Origin: Nonomuraea montanisoli
GTDB taxonomy: Bacteria > Actinomycetota > Actinomycetes > Streptosporangiales > Streptosporangiaceae
Direction: 5' to 3'
Assembly (NCBI RefSeq): GCF_013363975.1
Contig: NZ_JABWGN010000002.1
Location: 558,001 to 622,000 of the forward strand
Length of the DNA: 64,000 nt
Of the stretch, positions 34,921-44,284 are shown piece by piece (the first letter of the stretch is position 1; each line of letters begins with the position of its first letter). Position numbers and translations under genes: made by a program. The notes under the pieces are model-generated. The model was not told the origin of the DNA, ran no database searches, and worked only from the letters and a program-made list of their open reading frames with translations.

Positions 34921-35901
34921 ATGACCTCCACCGACCTGCCCACGCGGGCGAGGAAGCGCATCGCCTCCAACGTCCGCGCCGGGCTGAGCCGGGCACGCGA
35001 CACGAAGGCATGGGCGATCGTCCGCGACGCCGTCGACGCCGGCGTCACCTATCGGGTCACCGGCCTGGCGGGCGAGGCGGCCTTCTTCGCCCTGCTGTCG
35101 CTGCCCCCGTTCGTGCTGGGCGTCATCGGCGTCATCGGCAAGCTCGGCACGTGGCTCGGCCAGGAGACGGTCCAGCAGGTGCGCGCGTGGGTGGTCGAGC
35201 AGGCCGGCGTGCTGTTCACCAAGGACGCCATCGACCGGGTGGTCAACCCGCTCATGAACGACGTGCTGCGCGACGACGCCAGCAAGGTCTCCATCATCTC
35301 CCTGGGCTTCCTGCTGTCGCTGTGGTCCGGCTCGCGGGCCCTGTACGTGTACGTCGACCTCATCTCCGTCGCGTACGGGCTGGGCGAGGCGCGCGGCATC
35401 GTGCGGACCCGCCTGATGTCGTTCGGCCTCTACATCGTCGGCCTGGCCGTCGCCATCGTCGTCATGCCGATCCTGGTCATCGGCCCCACCCTGCTCAAGG
35501 ACGCCCTGCCGGCCCAGTTCGGCATCCTCATCGACGTCCTCTACTGGCCCGTGGTGATCATCGGGTCGGTGGCGTTCCTCACCGTGCTCTACCACGTGAG
35601 CGTGCCGGTGCGCACCAAGGTCTACCGGGAGCTGCCCGGGGCCGTGCTGGCGCTGTTCCTGTGGATCGTGTGCGCCGCCGTGCTGCGCGCCGTGCTCGCC
35701 GCGTGGTTCTCGCCCGTCTCCGTGTACGGCTCGCTGGCCGCGCCCATCGCCGTGCTGCTCTGGCTGTACATCACGGCGCTGGCCGTGCTCATCGGCGCCA
35801 TCCTGAACGCGGAGGTGGACAAGTGGTGGCCGGGCACGGGCCGGGCCGCCCGACCGGGCGACGCAGACGTCACGCGGGACACGGCCGTCACGCGCGAGTG
35901 A
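34921..35901 (+). CDS. yihY: YihY/virulence factor BrkB family membrane protein
   Basis: 326 residues with six predicted membrane helices, the first near residue 50 (AAFFALLSLPPFVLGVIGVI). Family marks are the YRVTGLAGEAAFFALLSLPP segment, SGSRALYVYVDLISVAYG mid-protein and WLYITALAVLIGAILNAEVD at the end. Once labelled RNase BN by mistake, the family is now regarded as membrane proteins of unknown, perhaps transport, role. It lies 41 bp after yccF. The C-terminal tail VTRDTAVTRE contains a short repeat. Confidence 0.92.
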   Translation: MTSTDLPTRARKRIASNVRAGLSRARDTKAWAIVRDAVDAGVTYRVTGLAGEAAFFALLSLPPFVLGVIGVIGKLGTWLGQETVQQVRAWVVEQAGVLFTKDAIDRVVNPLMNDVLRDDASKVSIISLGFLLSLWSGSRALYVYVDLISVAYGLGEARGIVRTRLMSFGLYIVGLAVAIVVMPILVIGPTLLKDALPAQFGILIDVLYWPVVIIGSVAFLTVLYHVSVPVRTKVYRELPGAVLALFLWIVCAAVLRAVLAAWFSPVSVYGSLAAPIAVLLWLYITALAVLIGAILNAEVDKWWPGTGRAARPGDADVTRDTAVTRE

Positions 35902-35931
35902 GCCCCGAGCACCACTTCCGCTATCGTCTGT

Positions 35932-36006
35932 AGGGTCGCGACTGGCGCATGAGGTGGGCTCACCACCGGGGAGCGGAAGGGAGCGGAGGCCGTGCGCCTG
36001 GGTCTT
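35932..36006 (+). ncRNA. ZTP (pfl) riboswitch upstream of glyA
   Basis: The segment contains GGGTCGCGACTGGCGC, GGTGGGCTCACCACC, CGGGGAGC and the invariant 3' element GCCGTGCGCCTGGG (to about 36003), in the order and spacing of the pfl/ZTP aptamer. The pairing GGTGG/CCACC is obvious. ZTP riboswitches sense the purine intermediates ZTP/ZMP that accumulate when one-carbon folates are low and switch on genes such as glyA. The aptamer ends about 30 bp before the glyA ATG, so control is probably at the ribosome-site (AGGGGAG) level. Confidence 0.88.
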
Positions 36007-36035
36007 CGCCGGATGTCAATGATGACAGGGGAGTC

Positions 36036-37270
<1,235 letters not shown>

Positions 37271-37289
<19 letters not shown>

Positions 37290-37321
37290 CGTCCGACGGG
37301 CGCCGGGCCTGTCCCGGCGCC
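37271..37321 (+). repeat. 3'-end echo repeat of glyA forming a hairpin
   Basis: GGCGCCGGGCCTGTCC at the glyA end (37271-37286, followed by the stop) is repeated exactly at 37299-37314. The second copy is the left arm of a perfect 9-bp hairpin (GGCGCCGGG, loop CCTGT, CCCGGCGCC; 37299-37321). Confidence 0.85.
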
Positions 37322-37328
37322 TTCCCGG

Positions 37329-37355
37329 CCGAGCCTGCCCCCGCGGCGGGCTCGG
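37329..37355 (+). terminator. glyA terminator
   Basis: CCGAGCC/GGCTCGG stem of 7 bp extended by 3 bp (GCC/GGC) with loop CCCGC, followed by TCTGTTGGTTGTG, the most T-rich stretch in the gap. It lies 40 bp after the glyA stop, behind the echo hairpin. Confidence 0.65.
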
Positions 37356-37453
37356 TCTGTTGGTTGTGACGTCCGGCGGTCTGTGGGGACGCCCGGCGGT
37401 CTGTTGTGATGCCCGGCCCGGGGATGGCGGTGATGCCCGGGCGGGCATGAGAG

Positions 37454-37489
37454 GGCCCCGTCGCGGGAGGGGGCTTCCGCGACGGGGCC
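37454..37489 (-). terminator. Strong hairpin after the CHRD gene
   Basis: GGCCCCGTCGCGG and CCGCGACGGGGCC give a perfect 13-bp stem with a 10-base loop. A second hairpin GACCGGCG/CGCCGGTC follows at 37494-37517, directly past the CHRD stop (37532). Both lie between convergent glyA and CHRD genes and may act bidirectionally; neither has a T-tract. Confidence 0.65.
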
Positions 37490-37531
37490 GTGGGACCGGC
37501 GGGGAGAGACGCCGGTCGCTTCGGGAAGTCG

Positions 37532-38962
37532 TCAGTTCAGGAACAGGTAGTCGGCCCGGTAGGGCACGCTCGCCTTCCGCCCCGGCTCGCACGAGCCGGC
37601 CGGGGCGAGCCCTCCCTCGGTGTTGAGCCGCAGCACCTGGGTGACCCTCGACAGCAGGCCGCCCTTCGCGCCCGACCGGGTAGCGGCCAGCACCAGCTCG
37701 GGGATGGCCCGCTCGCCGTTGGGCGTCTTGGTGACGACCTTGCCGCGCACCGCGCTGCCGTCCGGGGCGATCCACTGCGGCGGCCCGGCGGCCGGGGTGA
37801 CGAAGGAGTGCGCGATGCCGCGCCGCAGCGTGGCCCGCACGCCGTCCTGGGTGAAGGCGTAGCCGCCGCCCGGCTGCTTCGTGCAGGCGTAGATCTGGGC
37901 GCCGCGCAGCACGTCGGCCGTGACCGCGCGCGGGTGGGCGAACGGCCGGCCGGACAGCTGGCCGCGCACCGCGCCGCCGCCGAACTCGGTGGTGTGCAGG
38001 TTGCTGTAGTACCTGCCCGGGTGGGCGGCGATGCGCCGGACCACGGCGGCGGGCACCCGGGCCTCGCCCGCCACGCCGGTGATCCCGGCCGGCAGGCCCT
38101 TCGGCGCGGCGAACAGGTCGGCCACCACCGCGCCGTCGCGGCCCCGCGCGCCCTTGTGGATGTGGCCGTTCGTCACGGGCGCCAGCCCCGACCAGAGGGC
38201 GGTGTAGCCGACGGTCCCGCCGTGCGGGCGCAGCCACCACACGGCCCGGCCGTCCTTGTCGCCCCGCCTGCCCCCGTCCTTGGCCCGGACCTCCTGCGCC
38301 CCGTCGGCACGCGAGCTCAGGGTCGCCCGGTTGCTTCCCTGCAGCACGCCGTCGAGGTCGGCCGGGGCGGCGAGCCGGTGGAACTGGCCGCGCACGGCCC
38401 CCTTGGGGTGGCGGGCGTCGTGCACGTTGGCGTAGAAGCCGCCCGGGTCCTCGACCAGCGCCCGGACCAGCTCGGGATCGGCGTCCACGGCGCCGCTCAC
38501 GCCGAGCACGCCGGCGGGCAGCGGCTTGGTGAGGAACTCCAGCCGCACGTCGCCGTTCGCGCCGCGCGCGCCGAGGTGGATGTGGGCCGCGGTCGGCGAG
38601 CCGATCTTGTTCCAGCGGATCGCGAAGGCGACCCGGTCGCCGCTGACGCGGAGCACGACGGTGGCGCGGCCGTCGGCGTCGCCCTTGACGCCCACCTCGT
38701 TCGCGCCGCGCAGCCCGGCGGCGAGGTAGACGTCGCCCGCGTCGGCACGGGACACGGCGGCGTCGGCACGGGACACGGCCGCGTCGAGCCCGGCTGTCCG
38801 GGCGACGGCCGCCCGGGGCACGGGCAGCGACGCGGCGGCGGAGGCGGGCAGAGCGGTGGGGGCGAGGGCCGCGGCGAGCAGTCCGGCGGCGACGACCGTC
38901 CCGGTGCGGGCGAGCCGGAGACCGCGGGCGGGCCGGGAGCTGGGCATGACGGAGCTGGGCAT
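37532..38962 (-). CDS. Secreted protein with two CHRD domains and a DUF3455-like C-terminus
   Basis: 476 residues from ATG 38962 (AGAGGT ribosome site 6 bases upstream; ATGs at 38977 and 38947 are alternatives). A Sec signal peptide ends near ALPASAAA (about residue 42). Two CHRD (chordin-type) domains follow, each with the H-I-H-x-G-A-R-G motif (AAHIHLGARGANGDV, NGHIHKGARGRDGAV) and the G-G-A-V-R-G-Q-like end (HPKGAVRGQFH, GGGAVRGQLSG). The last about 130 residues (IYACTKQPGGGYAFTQDG, WIAPDGSAVRGKVV) resemble DUF3455. Function of bacterial CHRD proteins is unknown. An ECF promoter identical to that of the neighbouring sigma operon lies upstream. Confidence 0.85.
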   Translation of the reverse strand: MPSSVMPSSRPARGLRLARTGTVVAAGLLAAALAPTALPASAAASLPVPRAAVARTAGLDAAVSRADAAVSRADAGDVYLAAGLRGANEVGVKGDADGRATVVLRVSGDRVAFAIRWNKIGSPTAAHIHLGARGANGDVRLEFLTKPLPAGVLGVSGAVDADPELVRALVEDPGGFYANVHDARHPKGAVRGQFHRLAAPADLDGVLQGSNRATLSSRADGAQEVRAKDGGRRGDKDGRAVWWLRPHGGTVGYTALWSGLAPVTNGHIHKGARGRDGAVVADLFAAPKGLPAGITGVAGEARVPAAVVRRIAAHPGRYYSNLHTTEFGGGAVRGQLSGRPFAHPRAVTADVLRGAQIYACTKQPGGGYAFTQDGVRATLRRGIAHSFVTPAAGPPQWIAPDGSAVRGKVVTKTPNGERAIPELVLAATRSGAKGGLLSRVTQVLRLNTEGGLAPAGSCEPGRKASVPYRADYLFLN

Positions 38963-39012
38963 CACAAACCTCTGCATTCGGGCGTTCGGGCGTTCGATTC
39001 GGTACGGCAGGC

Positions 39013-39043
39013 AGTACGAGGCCCGGACGCGCGGAGGTTCAAC
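39013..39043 (-). promoter_or_regulatory. ECF promoter of the CHRD gene
   Basis: On the minus strand GTTGAACC (39043-39036), a 17-bp spacer and CGTACT (39018-39013). The same two elements with the same spacing occur before the ECF sigma gene (40732-40702). The distance to the CHRD ATG is about 50 bp. Confidence 0.75.
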
Positions 39044-39082
39044 CCGCGAATGTGTAAAAGTACCGACAGCCGGCGGGGCACG

Positions 39083-39115
39083 AAAAATGCCCTCCCACCA
39101 CAGGTGAGAGGGCAT
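39083..39115 (-). terminator. Intrinsic terminator of the sigma/anti-sigma operon
   Basis: Read leftward: ATGCCCTC, then CACC-TGT-GGTG, then GAGGGCAT, a stem of about 13 bp with a triloop, followed by five T. This is a complete intrinsic terminator. It lies between the anti-sigma stop (39357) and the CHRD promoter (39043), insulating the CHRD gene. Confidence 0.85.
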
Positions 39116-39119
39116 CAGA

Positions 39120-39345
39120 CGCGCGACCGCACACGGCCCTCGGCCGGCGCGACCACCCGGCGGCGGCGCGGCCGTCCGGAGGGCGAGGCGACCGTCCGGA
39201 CGGCGAGGCGGCCGTCCGGCGGCGGCGTGGCCATCCGGAAGCGAGGCGACCACCGGAGGGCGAGGCGACCACCCGCGGCGGCGTGGCCACCGGACTGCGG
39301 CGGCGTGGCCACCGGACTGTGGTCACGTCACACGGGGAGGCGCGC
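39120..39345. repeat. Degenerate GC-rich minisatellite
   Basis: About 225 bp of roughly eight to ten copies of a 19-21-bp unit close to GGCGAGGCGACCGTCCGGA, mixed with GGCGGCGTGGCCACCGGA variants (two adjacent copies of CGGCGTGGCCACCGGACTG near the right end are identical). No gene is supported in it. It fills the gap between the anti-sigma gene end and its terminator. Confidence 0.75.
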
Positions 39346-39356
39346 GGGCGCGGATG

Positions 39357-40079
39357 TCACACGTTGACGGTGAGCAGCTTCTTCCCCGTCGTGGTGACCA
39401 CCTCGAAATGGTCGATCTTCTCCAGCGGATCGGGGCTCCCGCCGTGCGTGTACAGCGGGTCGGGCTGGCCCGGCACCCCGTAGCCGGCCGGCGGCACGGC
39501 CCACCCCGTCATGACCCGCCGCTGCCCCGACTTCGACACCGACACCAGCTCGCACTCCAGCGGGCCCTTCACGCCCGACAGCTTGAGCGCGGCATGGGTG
39601 CCCCACGCCTTCGACTCGATGACCAGGCCGCCCGTCACGCCGGCGGCCCCGGTTCCGGCCACGGGTGTGCCGTCGGCGTAGAACTGCTCCGCCGGGCCCA
39701 GGTGGTTGTGCTGCCCGGACGCCGCGACCGCCGGCGCCCCCGAGTCGCCGAGCTGGGTGCCGATCGTCAGGCCGCCCGCGACCAGCGTCACCGCGGCGGC
39801 CATGCCGATCACGATCGTGCCCCGGCGCGCGCGGCGGTCGGCCGCCCGCTTGCGCCGCATCAGGTCGACGACCTCGGCCTCGCCCCGCGACGGCGGCGGG
39901 CCGAGATCCTCCAGGGGGCCGATGCCGACGAGCGCGCCCGCCACCCCCGACAGGTCGGCGAGCTCGGCGGCGCACGGCGGGCAGGTGGCCAGGTGCTCCT
40001 CGAAGGCGGCCTTGTCGTCGTCGTCCAGCAGGCCGAGGGCGTAGGCGCCCACATCGGTGTGCTCCACTCGCGACGTCAC
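39357..40079 (-). CDS. Membrane anti-sigma factor with zinc-finger (zf-HC2) domain
   Basis: 240 residues. The N-terminal ZAS motif H-x3-C-x2-C is H29, C33, C36 (FEEHLATCPPCAAEL). A single membrane helix spans about 87-108 (TIVIGMAAAVTLVAGGLTIG), and the outer C-terminal domain (about 110-240; ESKAWGTHAALKLSGVKG, HFEVVTTTGKKLLTVNV) is probably the sensor. It should hold the ECF sigma factor at the membrane until a signal from outside. ATG overlaps the sigma stop as ATGA. Confidence 0.92.
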   Translation of the reverse strand: MTSRVEHTDVGAYALGLLDDDDKAAFEEHLATCPPCAAELADLSGVAGALVGIGPLEDLGPPPSRGEAEVVDLMRRKRAADRRARRGTIVIGMAAAVTLVAGGLTIGTQLGDSGAPAVAASGQHNHLGPAEQFYADGTPVAGTGAAGVTGGLVIESKAWGTHAALKLSGVKGPLECELVSVSKSGQRRVMTGWAVPPAGYGVPGQPDPLYTHGGSPDPLEKIDHFEVVTTTGKKLLTVNV

Positions 40080-40672
40080 GCCGTCACCCCCCTCTCCTCC
40101 AGCGCGACGCGCAGGGCGCGTACCGCGTAGTACACCCGGGACTTCACAGTGCCCACGGGAATCCCGAGGGCCTCGGCGGCGTCGTTCACCGACCGGTCCC
40201 GCAGGATCGTCTCGTTGAGGATCTCGCGGTGCGCCGGTGACAGCGCCCTCAGCGCGTCTGACACGAGCACCTGGTGCAGCAGTCCCTCCATCTCGTCGGG
40301 CACGGGCACGCTCTCCAGCGGCCCGTCGCCCGACTCCTGAGGGCGGGCGTCCCTGCGCCGCCGGTCATCGATGACGATACGTCGCGCCACGGTCGCGAGC
40401 CAGGGCATCAGCGAGACCGACGCCGGGTCCAGCCGCTCCGCGCTGCGCCAGGCCCTGATCATGGTCTCCTGCACGACGTCCTCTGCCCACTGCCTGTCTC
40501 CCCCCGTCAGCCGTACCACGAAGGCGAGCAGCGGTCCGTGGTACTCCCGATAGAGAGCCGAGACGACGAGATCGTCGTCGGGCCGCACACGCCTGATCCA
40601 GTGGCTCAACCGTGGCTTGCCCATGAGGCCGGCTCCCTCGGCCGAGGGTGGGGGATACGTGCTGATCCGCAT
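40076..40672 (-). CDS. ECF RNA polymerase sigma factor (autoregulated)
   Basis: 198 residues from ATG 40672 (GGGGA 4 bases upstream; ATG 40675 adds one Met, ATG 40624 gives 182 residues). Region 2: WAEDVVQETMIRAWRS; region 4: SPAHREILNETILRDRSVNDAA then LGIPVGTVKSRVYYAVRAL. It forms an operon with the zinc-finger anti-sigma gene. Its own upstream region carries GTTGAACC-N17-CGTACT, also found before the CHRD gene, so it very probably activates itself and that secreted protein. Confidence 0.93.
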   Translation of the reverse strand: MRISTYPPPSAEGAGLMGKPRLSHWIRRVRPDDDLVVSALYREYHGPLLAFVVRLTGGDRQWAEDVVQETMIRAWRSAERLDPASVSLMPWLATVARRIVIDDRRRRDARPQESGDGPLESVPVPDEMEGLLHQVLVSDALRALSPAHREILNETILRDRSVNDAAEALGIPVGTVKSRVYYAVRALRVALEERGVTA

Positions 40673-40701
40673 CATTCCCCTTTCTCGAGCTGTCGGCAGG
40701 A

Positions 40702-40732
40702 AGTACGGCCGGAGCTCCGGGCGGGGTTCAAC
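40702..40732 (-). promoter_or_regulatory. ECF promoter of the sigma operon
   Basis: Minus strand GTTGAACC (40732-40725), 17-bp spacer, CGTACT (40707-40702), followed by TCCTGCCG; the CHRD promoter reads GCCTGCCG at the same place. About 30 bp before the sigma ATG. Confidence 0.75.
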
Positions 40733-40898
40733 GACACGCCGAGAAAAATGCGATTGCGCCCGGACGGCGAGCTGCGTAGAGTCTCCGCGACGCCCCAACA
40801 GGGTGCGTCGGCGCGGTCCCCTGCGGTGGCCGCGCGATGTGGAGAGGTCGCGGAGCGCCCCGGGCGCGGCCGCGATGCGAGAAGAGGAGGTGGAGACC

Positions 40899-40952
40899 AT
40901 GCGGATTGTTCTGTTCCGCCTGCGTGCCGTCCACTTCCGGGTGTCTGCCTGA
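40899..40952 (+). CDS. 17-residue upstream ORF before rsgA
   Basis: AGGAGGT followed by 7 bases and ATG gives one of the best ribosome sites in the window. The peptide is MRIVLFRLRAVHFRVSA, hydrophobic and basic. It ends 52 bp before the TTG start of rsgA. It may be a leader peptide controlling rsgA or a tiny independent product. The rest of the 330-bp gap (40673-41004) holds the divergent ECF promoter on the other strand and no further supported gene. Confidence 0.6.
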   Translation: MRIVLFRLRAVHFRVSA

Positions 40953-41004
40953 GCCACCCGGCCATCCCTTCTCAGCATCTCTTCACAGCAGAGGAATCAC
41001 TGCG

Positions 41005-42102
41005 TTGTCTTACGATCTTTCGCTGCTCGGCTGGACCGCGTCCCGCGCCGCCGAGCTCCCCGCCGGCACCGTTCCCGGGCGCGTCGCCCGCGTGGACCGC
41101 GGCGCCGCCGAGGTGATCACCGAGGACGGGCAGCACCACGCCCGCCACTCCGCGCGCGTGCGCCGGGCCTCCGCCGAGGACCCGGTCGCGCTGCCGTGCG
41201 TGGGCGACTGGGCCGCGCTGCGCCCGCTGCCCGAGGGCCGCTACGAGCTGGAGGCCGTGCTGCCGCGCACCACGGCGTTCGTGCGCGGCGGCGTCAGCCG
41301 CGACTCGCGCGGCGGCCTGTCCGGCGACGGCCAGGGCCAGGTGCTCGCCGCCAACGTGGACGTCGTGTTCGTCGCCGAGCCGTCCATGCACTCCACCGAC
41401 TTCGCCGACCTCGGCCGCATCGAGCGGCTCGTGGCGCTGGCCTGGGAGTCGGGCGGCACGCCGGTCGTGCTCGTCACCAAGGCCGACCTGTTCGAGCAGG
41501 GCCTCGACGACCTGCTCGCCGACGTCCACGCCGCCGCGCCGGGCGTGGACGTGCACGCGGTGTCCTCGCTGCGCGGCGAGGGCGTCGAGCTGGTGCGGGA
41601 GTACCTGGAGGGCTCGCGCACCGCCGTCGTGCTCGGTCCGTCCGGCGCCGGAAAGTCCACGCTGGTCAACGCGCTCGCCGGCGACGTCGTGATGGAGACC
41701 CAGCAGGTGCGCGCCGCCGACGGGCGCGGCCGGCACACGACGGTCCACCGGGAGCTGATCCCGCTGCCCGGCGGCGGGCTGGTCATCGACACGCCCGGCA
41801 TCCGCCGGATCGGCCTGTACGAGATGCACGAGGGCGTCGACATGGTGTTCTCGGACATCGACGAGCTGTCCGCCCGGTGTCGCTTCCACGACTGCGGCCA
41901 CGACTCGGAGCCGGGCTGCGCGGTGCTGGCGGCCGTGGAGAGCGGCGACCTGCCGGAGCGGCGGCTGCAGAGCTGGCGCAAGCTCCAGCGGGAGGCCGTC
42001 TGGATGGCCGGCCGCACGGACGCCCGCATCCGCAAGGAGCAGCAGAACCGGTGGAAGATCATCCACAAGGAGATGCGCCGCTCCGGCCGCGCCCGCCCCT
42101 GA
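41005..42102 (+). CDS. rsgA: Ribosome small-subunit biogenesis GTPase RsgA
   Basis: 365 residues from a TTG start at 41005 (GAGGA about 10 bases upstream), chosen because family members begin with the YDLSLLGW segment and no ATG/GTG is suitably placed. An N-terminal OB fold is followed by a circularly permuted GTPase domain: G4 VTKADL precedes G1 GPSGAGKSTLVNAL and G3 DTPGIR. The C-terminal zinc site is in SARCRFHDCGHDSEPGCAV. RsgA helps mature the 30S decoding centre. A 17-codon upstream ORF lies before it; rare start plus uORF suggests translational control. Confidence 0.93.
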   Translation: MSYDLSLLGWTASRAAELPAGTVPGRVARVDRGAAEVITEDGQHHARHSARVRRASAEDPVALPCVGDWAALRPLPEGRYELEAVLPRTTAFVRGGVSRDSRGGLSGDGQGQVLAANVDVVFVAEPSMHSTDFADLGRIERLVALAWESGGTPVVLVTKADLFEQGLDDLLADVHAAAPGVDVHAVSSLRGEGVELVREYLEGSRTAVVLGPSGAGKSTLVNALAGDVVMETQQVRAADGRGRHTTVHRELIPLPGGGLVIDTPGIRRIGLYEMHEGVDMVFSDIDELSARCRFHDCGHDSEPGCAVLAAVESGDLPERRLQSWRKLQREAVWMAGRTDARIRKEQQNRWKIIHKEMRRSGRARP

Positions 42103-42199
42103 CCCGTCCGTCCCGCTCCCCGCGCCCGCGTACGCGGCGGGGCGCGGGCGTCCGGATCCGTGGGCGGGGGAGCGGTGCCGGGCGGGGTAGGACCAGGGC

Positions 42200-42844
42200 A
42201 TGGACGTGTTCGCGGACCGGGCCGAGGCCGGTGAGCTGCTGGCCGAGCGGCTGCGCGACCTCCAGGCCCCCGTGGTCCTCGCCCTGCCGCGGGGCGGCGT
42301 CGCCGTGGCGCTGCCCGTCGCGCGGCGGCTGGGCGGCGTGCTGGACGTGCTCGTCACCCGCAAGATCGGCTATCCGCCGATGCCCGAGCTGGGCGTCGGC
42401 GCGATAGCCGAGGGCGGCGAGCCGGTGCTGGACCTGCCGCTGCTGGCCCGCCTCGGGCTGCAGCCGTCGTCCGTGGCCGGCGTCGTCGAGGCCGAGCGCC
42501 GCGAGCTGGCCCGGCGGGTGCGGGTCTACCGGGGGGACCGGCCGCTGCCCGAGCTGAGCGGGCGCGAGGTGGTCGTCGTGGACGACGGGCTCGCGACCGG
42601 CGGCACCGCGCGGGCGGCGCTGCGGGCCGTGCGCCGCGCGGAGCCGGCCTGGCTCACCCTGGCGGTGCCCGTCGGGGCCCGCGAGACGGTGTACGCGCTG
42701 CGGGAGGAGGCCGACGACGTGGTGGTGCTGGCGATGCCGCCCGACTTCCGCGCGGTCGGCCAGTGGTACGCCCACTTCGACCAGCTCAGCGACGCCGACG
42801 TACTCGACCTGCTGGCCCGGGGCAGGGGAGAGGTGAGCCCCTAG
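42200..42844 (+). CDS. Phosphoribosyltransferase-domain protein
   Basis: 214 residues. The PRPP-binding loop is VVVVDDGLATGGTARAAL (about 129-146), with the aromatic/hydrophobic hood LPRGGVAVALPVARRL before it. Proteins of this group often accompany or are fused to dienelactone-hydrolase-like domains and have unknown substrates. ATG start about 100 bp after rsgA; convergent with TMEM175. Confidence 0.85.
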   Translation: MDVFADRAEAGELLAERLRDLQAPVVLALPRGGVAVALPVARRLGGVLDVLVTRKIGYPPMPELGVGAIAEGGEPVLDLPLLARLGLQPSSVAGVVEAERRELARRVRVYRGDRPLPELSGREVVVVDDGLATGGTARAALRAVRRAEPAWLTLAVPVGARETVYALREEADDVVVLAMPPDFRAVGQWYAHFDQLSDADVLDLLARGRGEVSP

Positions 42845-42878
42845 ACGGCACGGTCGGAGTCCGTCGAGGGTCCGCGCG

Positions 42879-43544
42879 TCAGAAGCTGCTGAGCCGCCAG
42901 ACCCTGGGCGCGACCGCGGAGTTGAGCTGGAGCAGGACGATCAGCAGGATGCTGACGTACGTGTTGATCACCGACAGCGCCACGGCCACCGCGTACAGCG
43001 CCTGGTAGCCGATGATCCGGCGCCGGTGCGCCAGGCGCGTGTCGTCGTCCACGTCCGCCTTCAGCAGCCCGGCCCGGTGCCCGTACGTGATGCTCGCCAG
43101 CAGCATCCCGCCCATCAGCAGCAGGTCCAGCCAGTAGACGGCCAGCGCGAGCCGGTACTCGATGTACTCGCCGAGCAGCGCCGTGGAGAACGGCATGAGC
43201 GAGACCGCGGCCAGGAACGCGAGATGGATCCAGGTCAGGTGCCGGTCGGCCCGCTCGAACTGGTTGAGCTGCGTCTGCTGCCCCACCCAGAAGATGCCGA
43301 GCGTCAGGAAGCTCATGACGTAGGCGAGCAGCTTCGGGGCGAGCAGCACGAGCGCGTGCCACAGCCCCTGCTCCGCGCCGAGCGTGCCGCCCTCCCAGAC
43401 GGGTCTCTGGTGGTGCACGGCCTCCATCACCGGCACGTGCAGCTCCAGCACCAGCAGGGTCATGGCGATGGCGAACACGCCGTCGCTCAGCCCGGCCAGC
43501 CGGCCGACGCTCCCGCCGGAGAAACGGGTGTAGAGGGCGGGCAT
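42879..43544 (-). CDS. TMEM175/DUF1211 family potassium channel
   Basis: 221 residues, six membrane helices in one repeat. The diagnostic first helix R-L-x-G-L-S-D-G-V-F-A-I-A-M-T (residues 15-29) carries the FSDGVFAIA-type signature that lines the pore in TMEM175 channels. Bacterial members are tetrameric K+ leak channels in the cytoplasmic membrane. The start overlaps the SDR stop by one base (TGATG), so both are made from one transcript. Confidence 0.88.
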   Translation of the reverse strand: MPALYTRFSGGSVGRLAGLSDGVFAIAMTLLVLELHVPVMEAVHHQRPVWEGGTLGAEQGLWHALVLLAPKLLAYVMSFLTLGIFWVGQQTQLNQFERADRHLTWIHLAFLAAVSLMPFSTALLGEYIEYRLALAVYWLDLLLMGGMLLASITYGHRAGLLKADVDDDTRLAHRRRIIGYQALYAVAVALSVINTYVSILLIVLLQLNSAVAPRVWRLSSF

Positions 43545-44209
43545 CAGGCGGGCTGGCCGGTGGGACGCACGACGACCGTGTTCACGTCCACGCCCTCCGG
43601 CTGGGCCATCGCCCAGGCGACGGCGTCGGCGATGTTCTCGGCGGTGAGCAGCGGCCCGTCGGGGCGGCCGTCCGGCCAGAACGCGGTGTCCACGCGGCCG
43701 GGCGCGATCAGCGTGACGCCGACGCCGTCGCCGGTCACCAGCAGGCGGGTGTTCTCGGCGAGCGCGGTCACCGCCCACTTCGTCACCGAGTACATGTTGC
43801 CCGGAGCGTGGCGGAACCCGGCGACGCTGCCGATCAGCACGATCCGGCCGCGGGTCTCGCGCAGGGCGGGCAGCGCGGCCTTCACCAGCAGAGCCGGGCC
43901 GAGGACGTTGGTGAGCACCATGTCGCGCAACCGGTCCGGGTCCGTCTCGGTGAACGGGCCGTGGGTGGAGAAACCGGCGTTGGCGACGACGTGGTCGAGC
44001 CTGCCGTACTCCTTGACGGTCGCCTCCACGGCGTCCCGTACGGAGTCGTGGTCGGTGGCGTCGCCGGGCAGCCGCAACACGCCGGGCACCTGGGCGAGCC
44101 GGGTCTCGTCGCGGCCGGTGACGGCGACCGCCTGCCCGTCGGCGACCAGCCGCCGGGCGAGTGCGAGCCCGATGCCGCTGGAGCCGCCCGTGATCAATGT
44201 CGTCTTCAC
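43544..44209 (-). CDS. Short-chain dehydrogenase/reductase
   Basis: 221 residues from GTG 44209 (VKTTLITGGSSGIGLALA); an ATG at 44236 would add nine unconserved residues. Cofactor motif TGGSSGIG at 6-13, structural NAG in VVANAGFST, catalytic Ser in LIGSVAGF and YxxxK in MYSVTKWAV. Substrate unknown. In one transcript with TMEM175 downstream. Confidence 0.9.
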   Translation of the reverse strand: MKTTLITGGSSGIGLALARRLVADGQAVAVTGRDETRLAQVPGVLRLPGDATDHDSVRDAVEATVKEYGRLDHVVANAGFSTHGPFTETDPDRLRDMVLTNVLGPALLVKAALPALRETRGRIVLIGSVAGFRHAPGNMYSVTKWAVTALAENTRLLVTGDGVGVTLIAPGRVDTAFWPDGRPDGPLLTAENIADAVAWAMAQPEGVDVNTVVVRPTGQPA

Positions 44210-44284
44210 CGGGCACACAGTAAGGGCACAGCCCACCAGAGGCCAATAAATGCTTTTATGGCAGGTCAGAAGTAATGCGATCGC

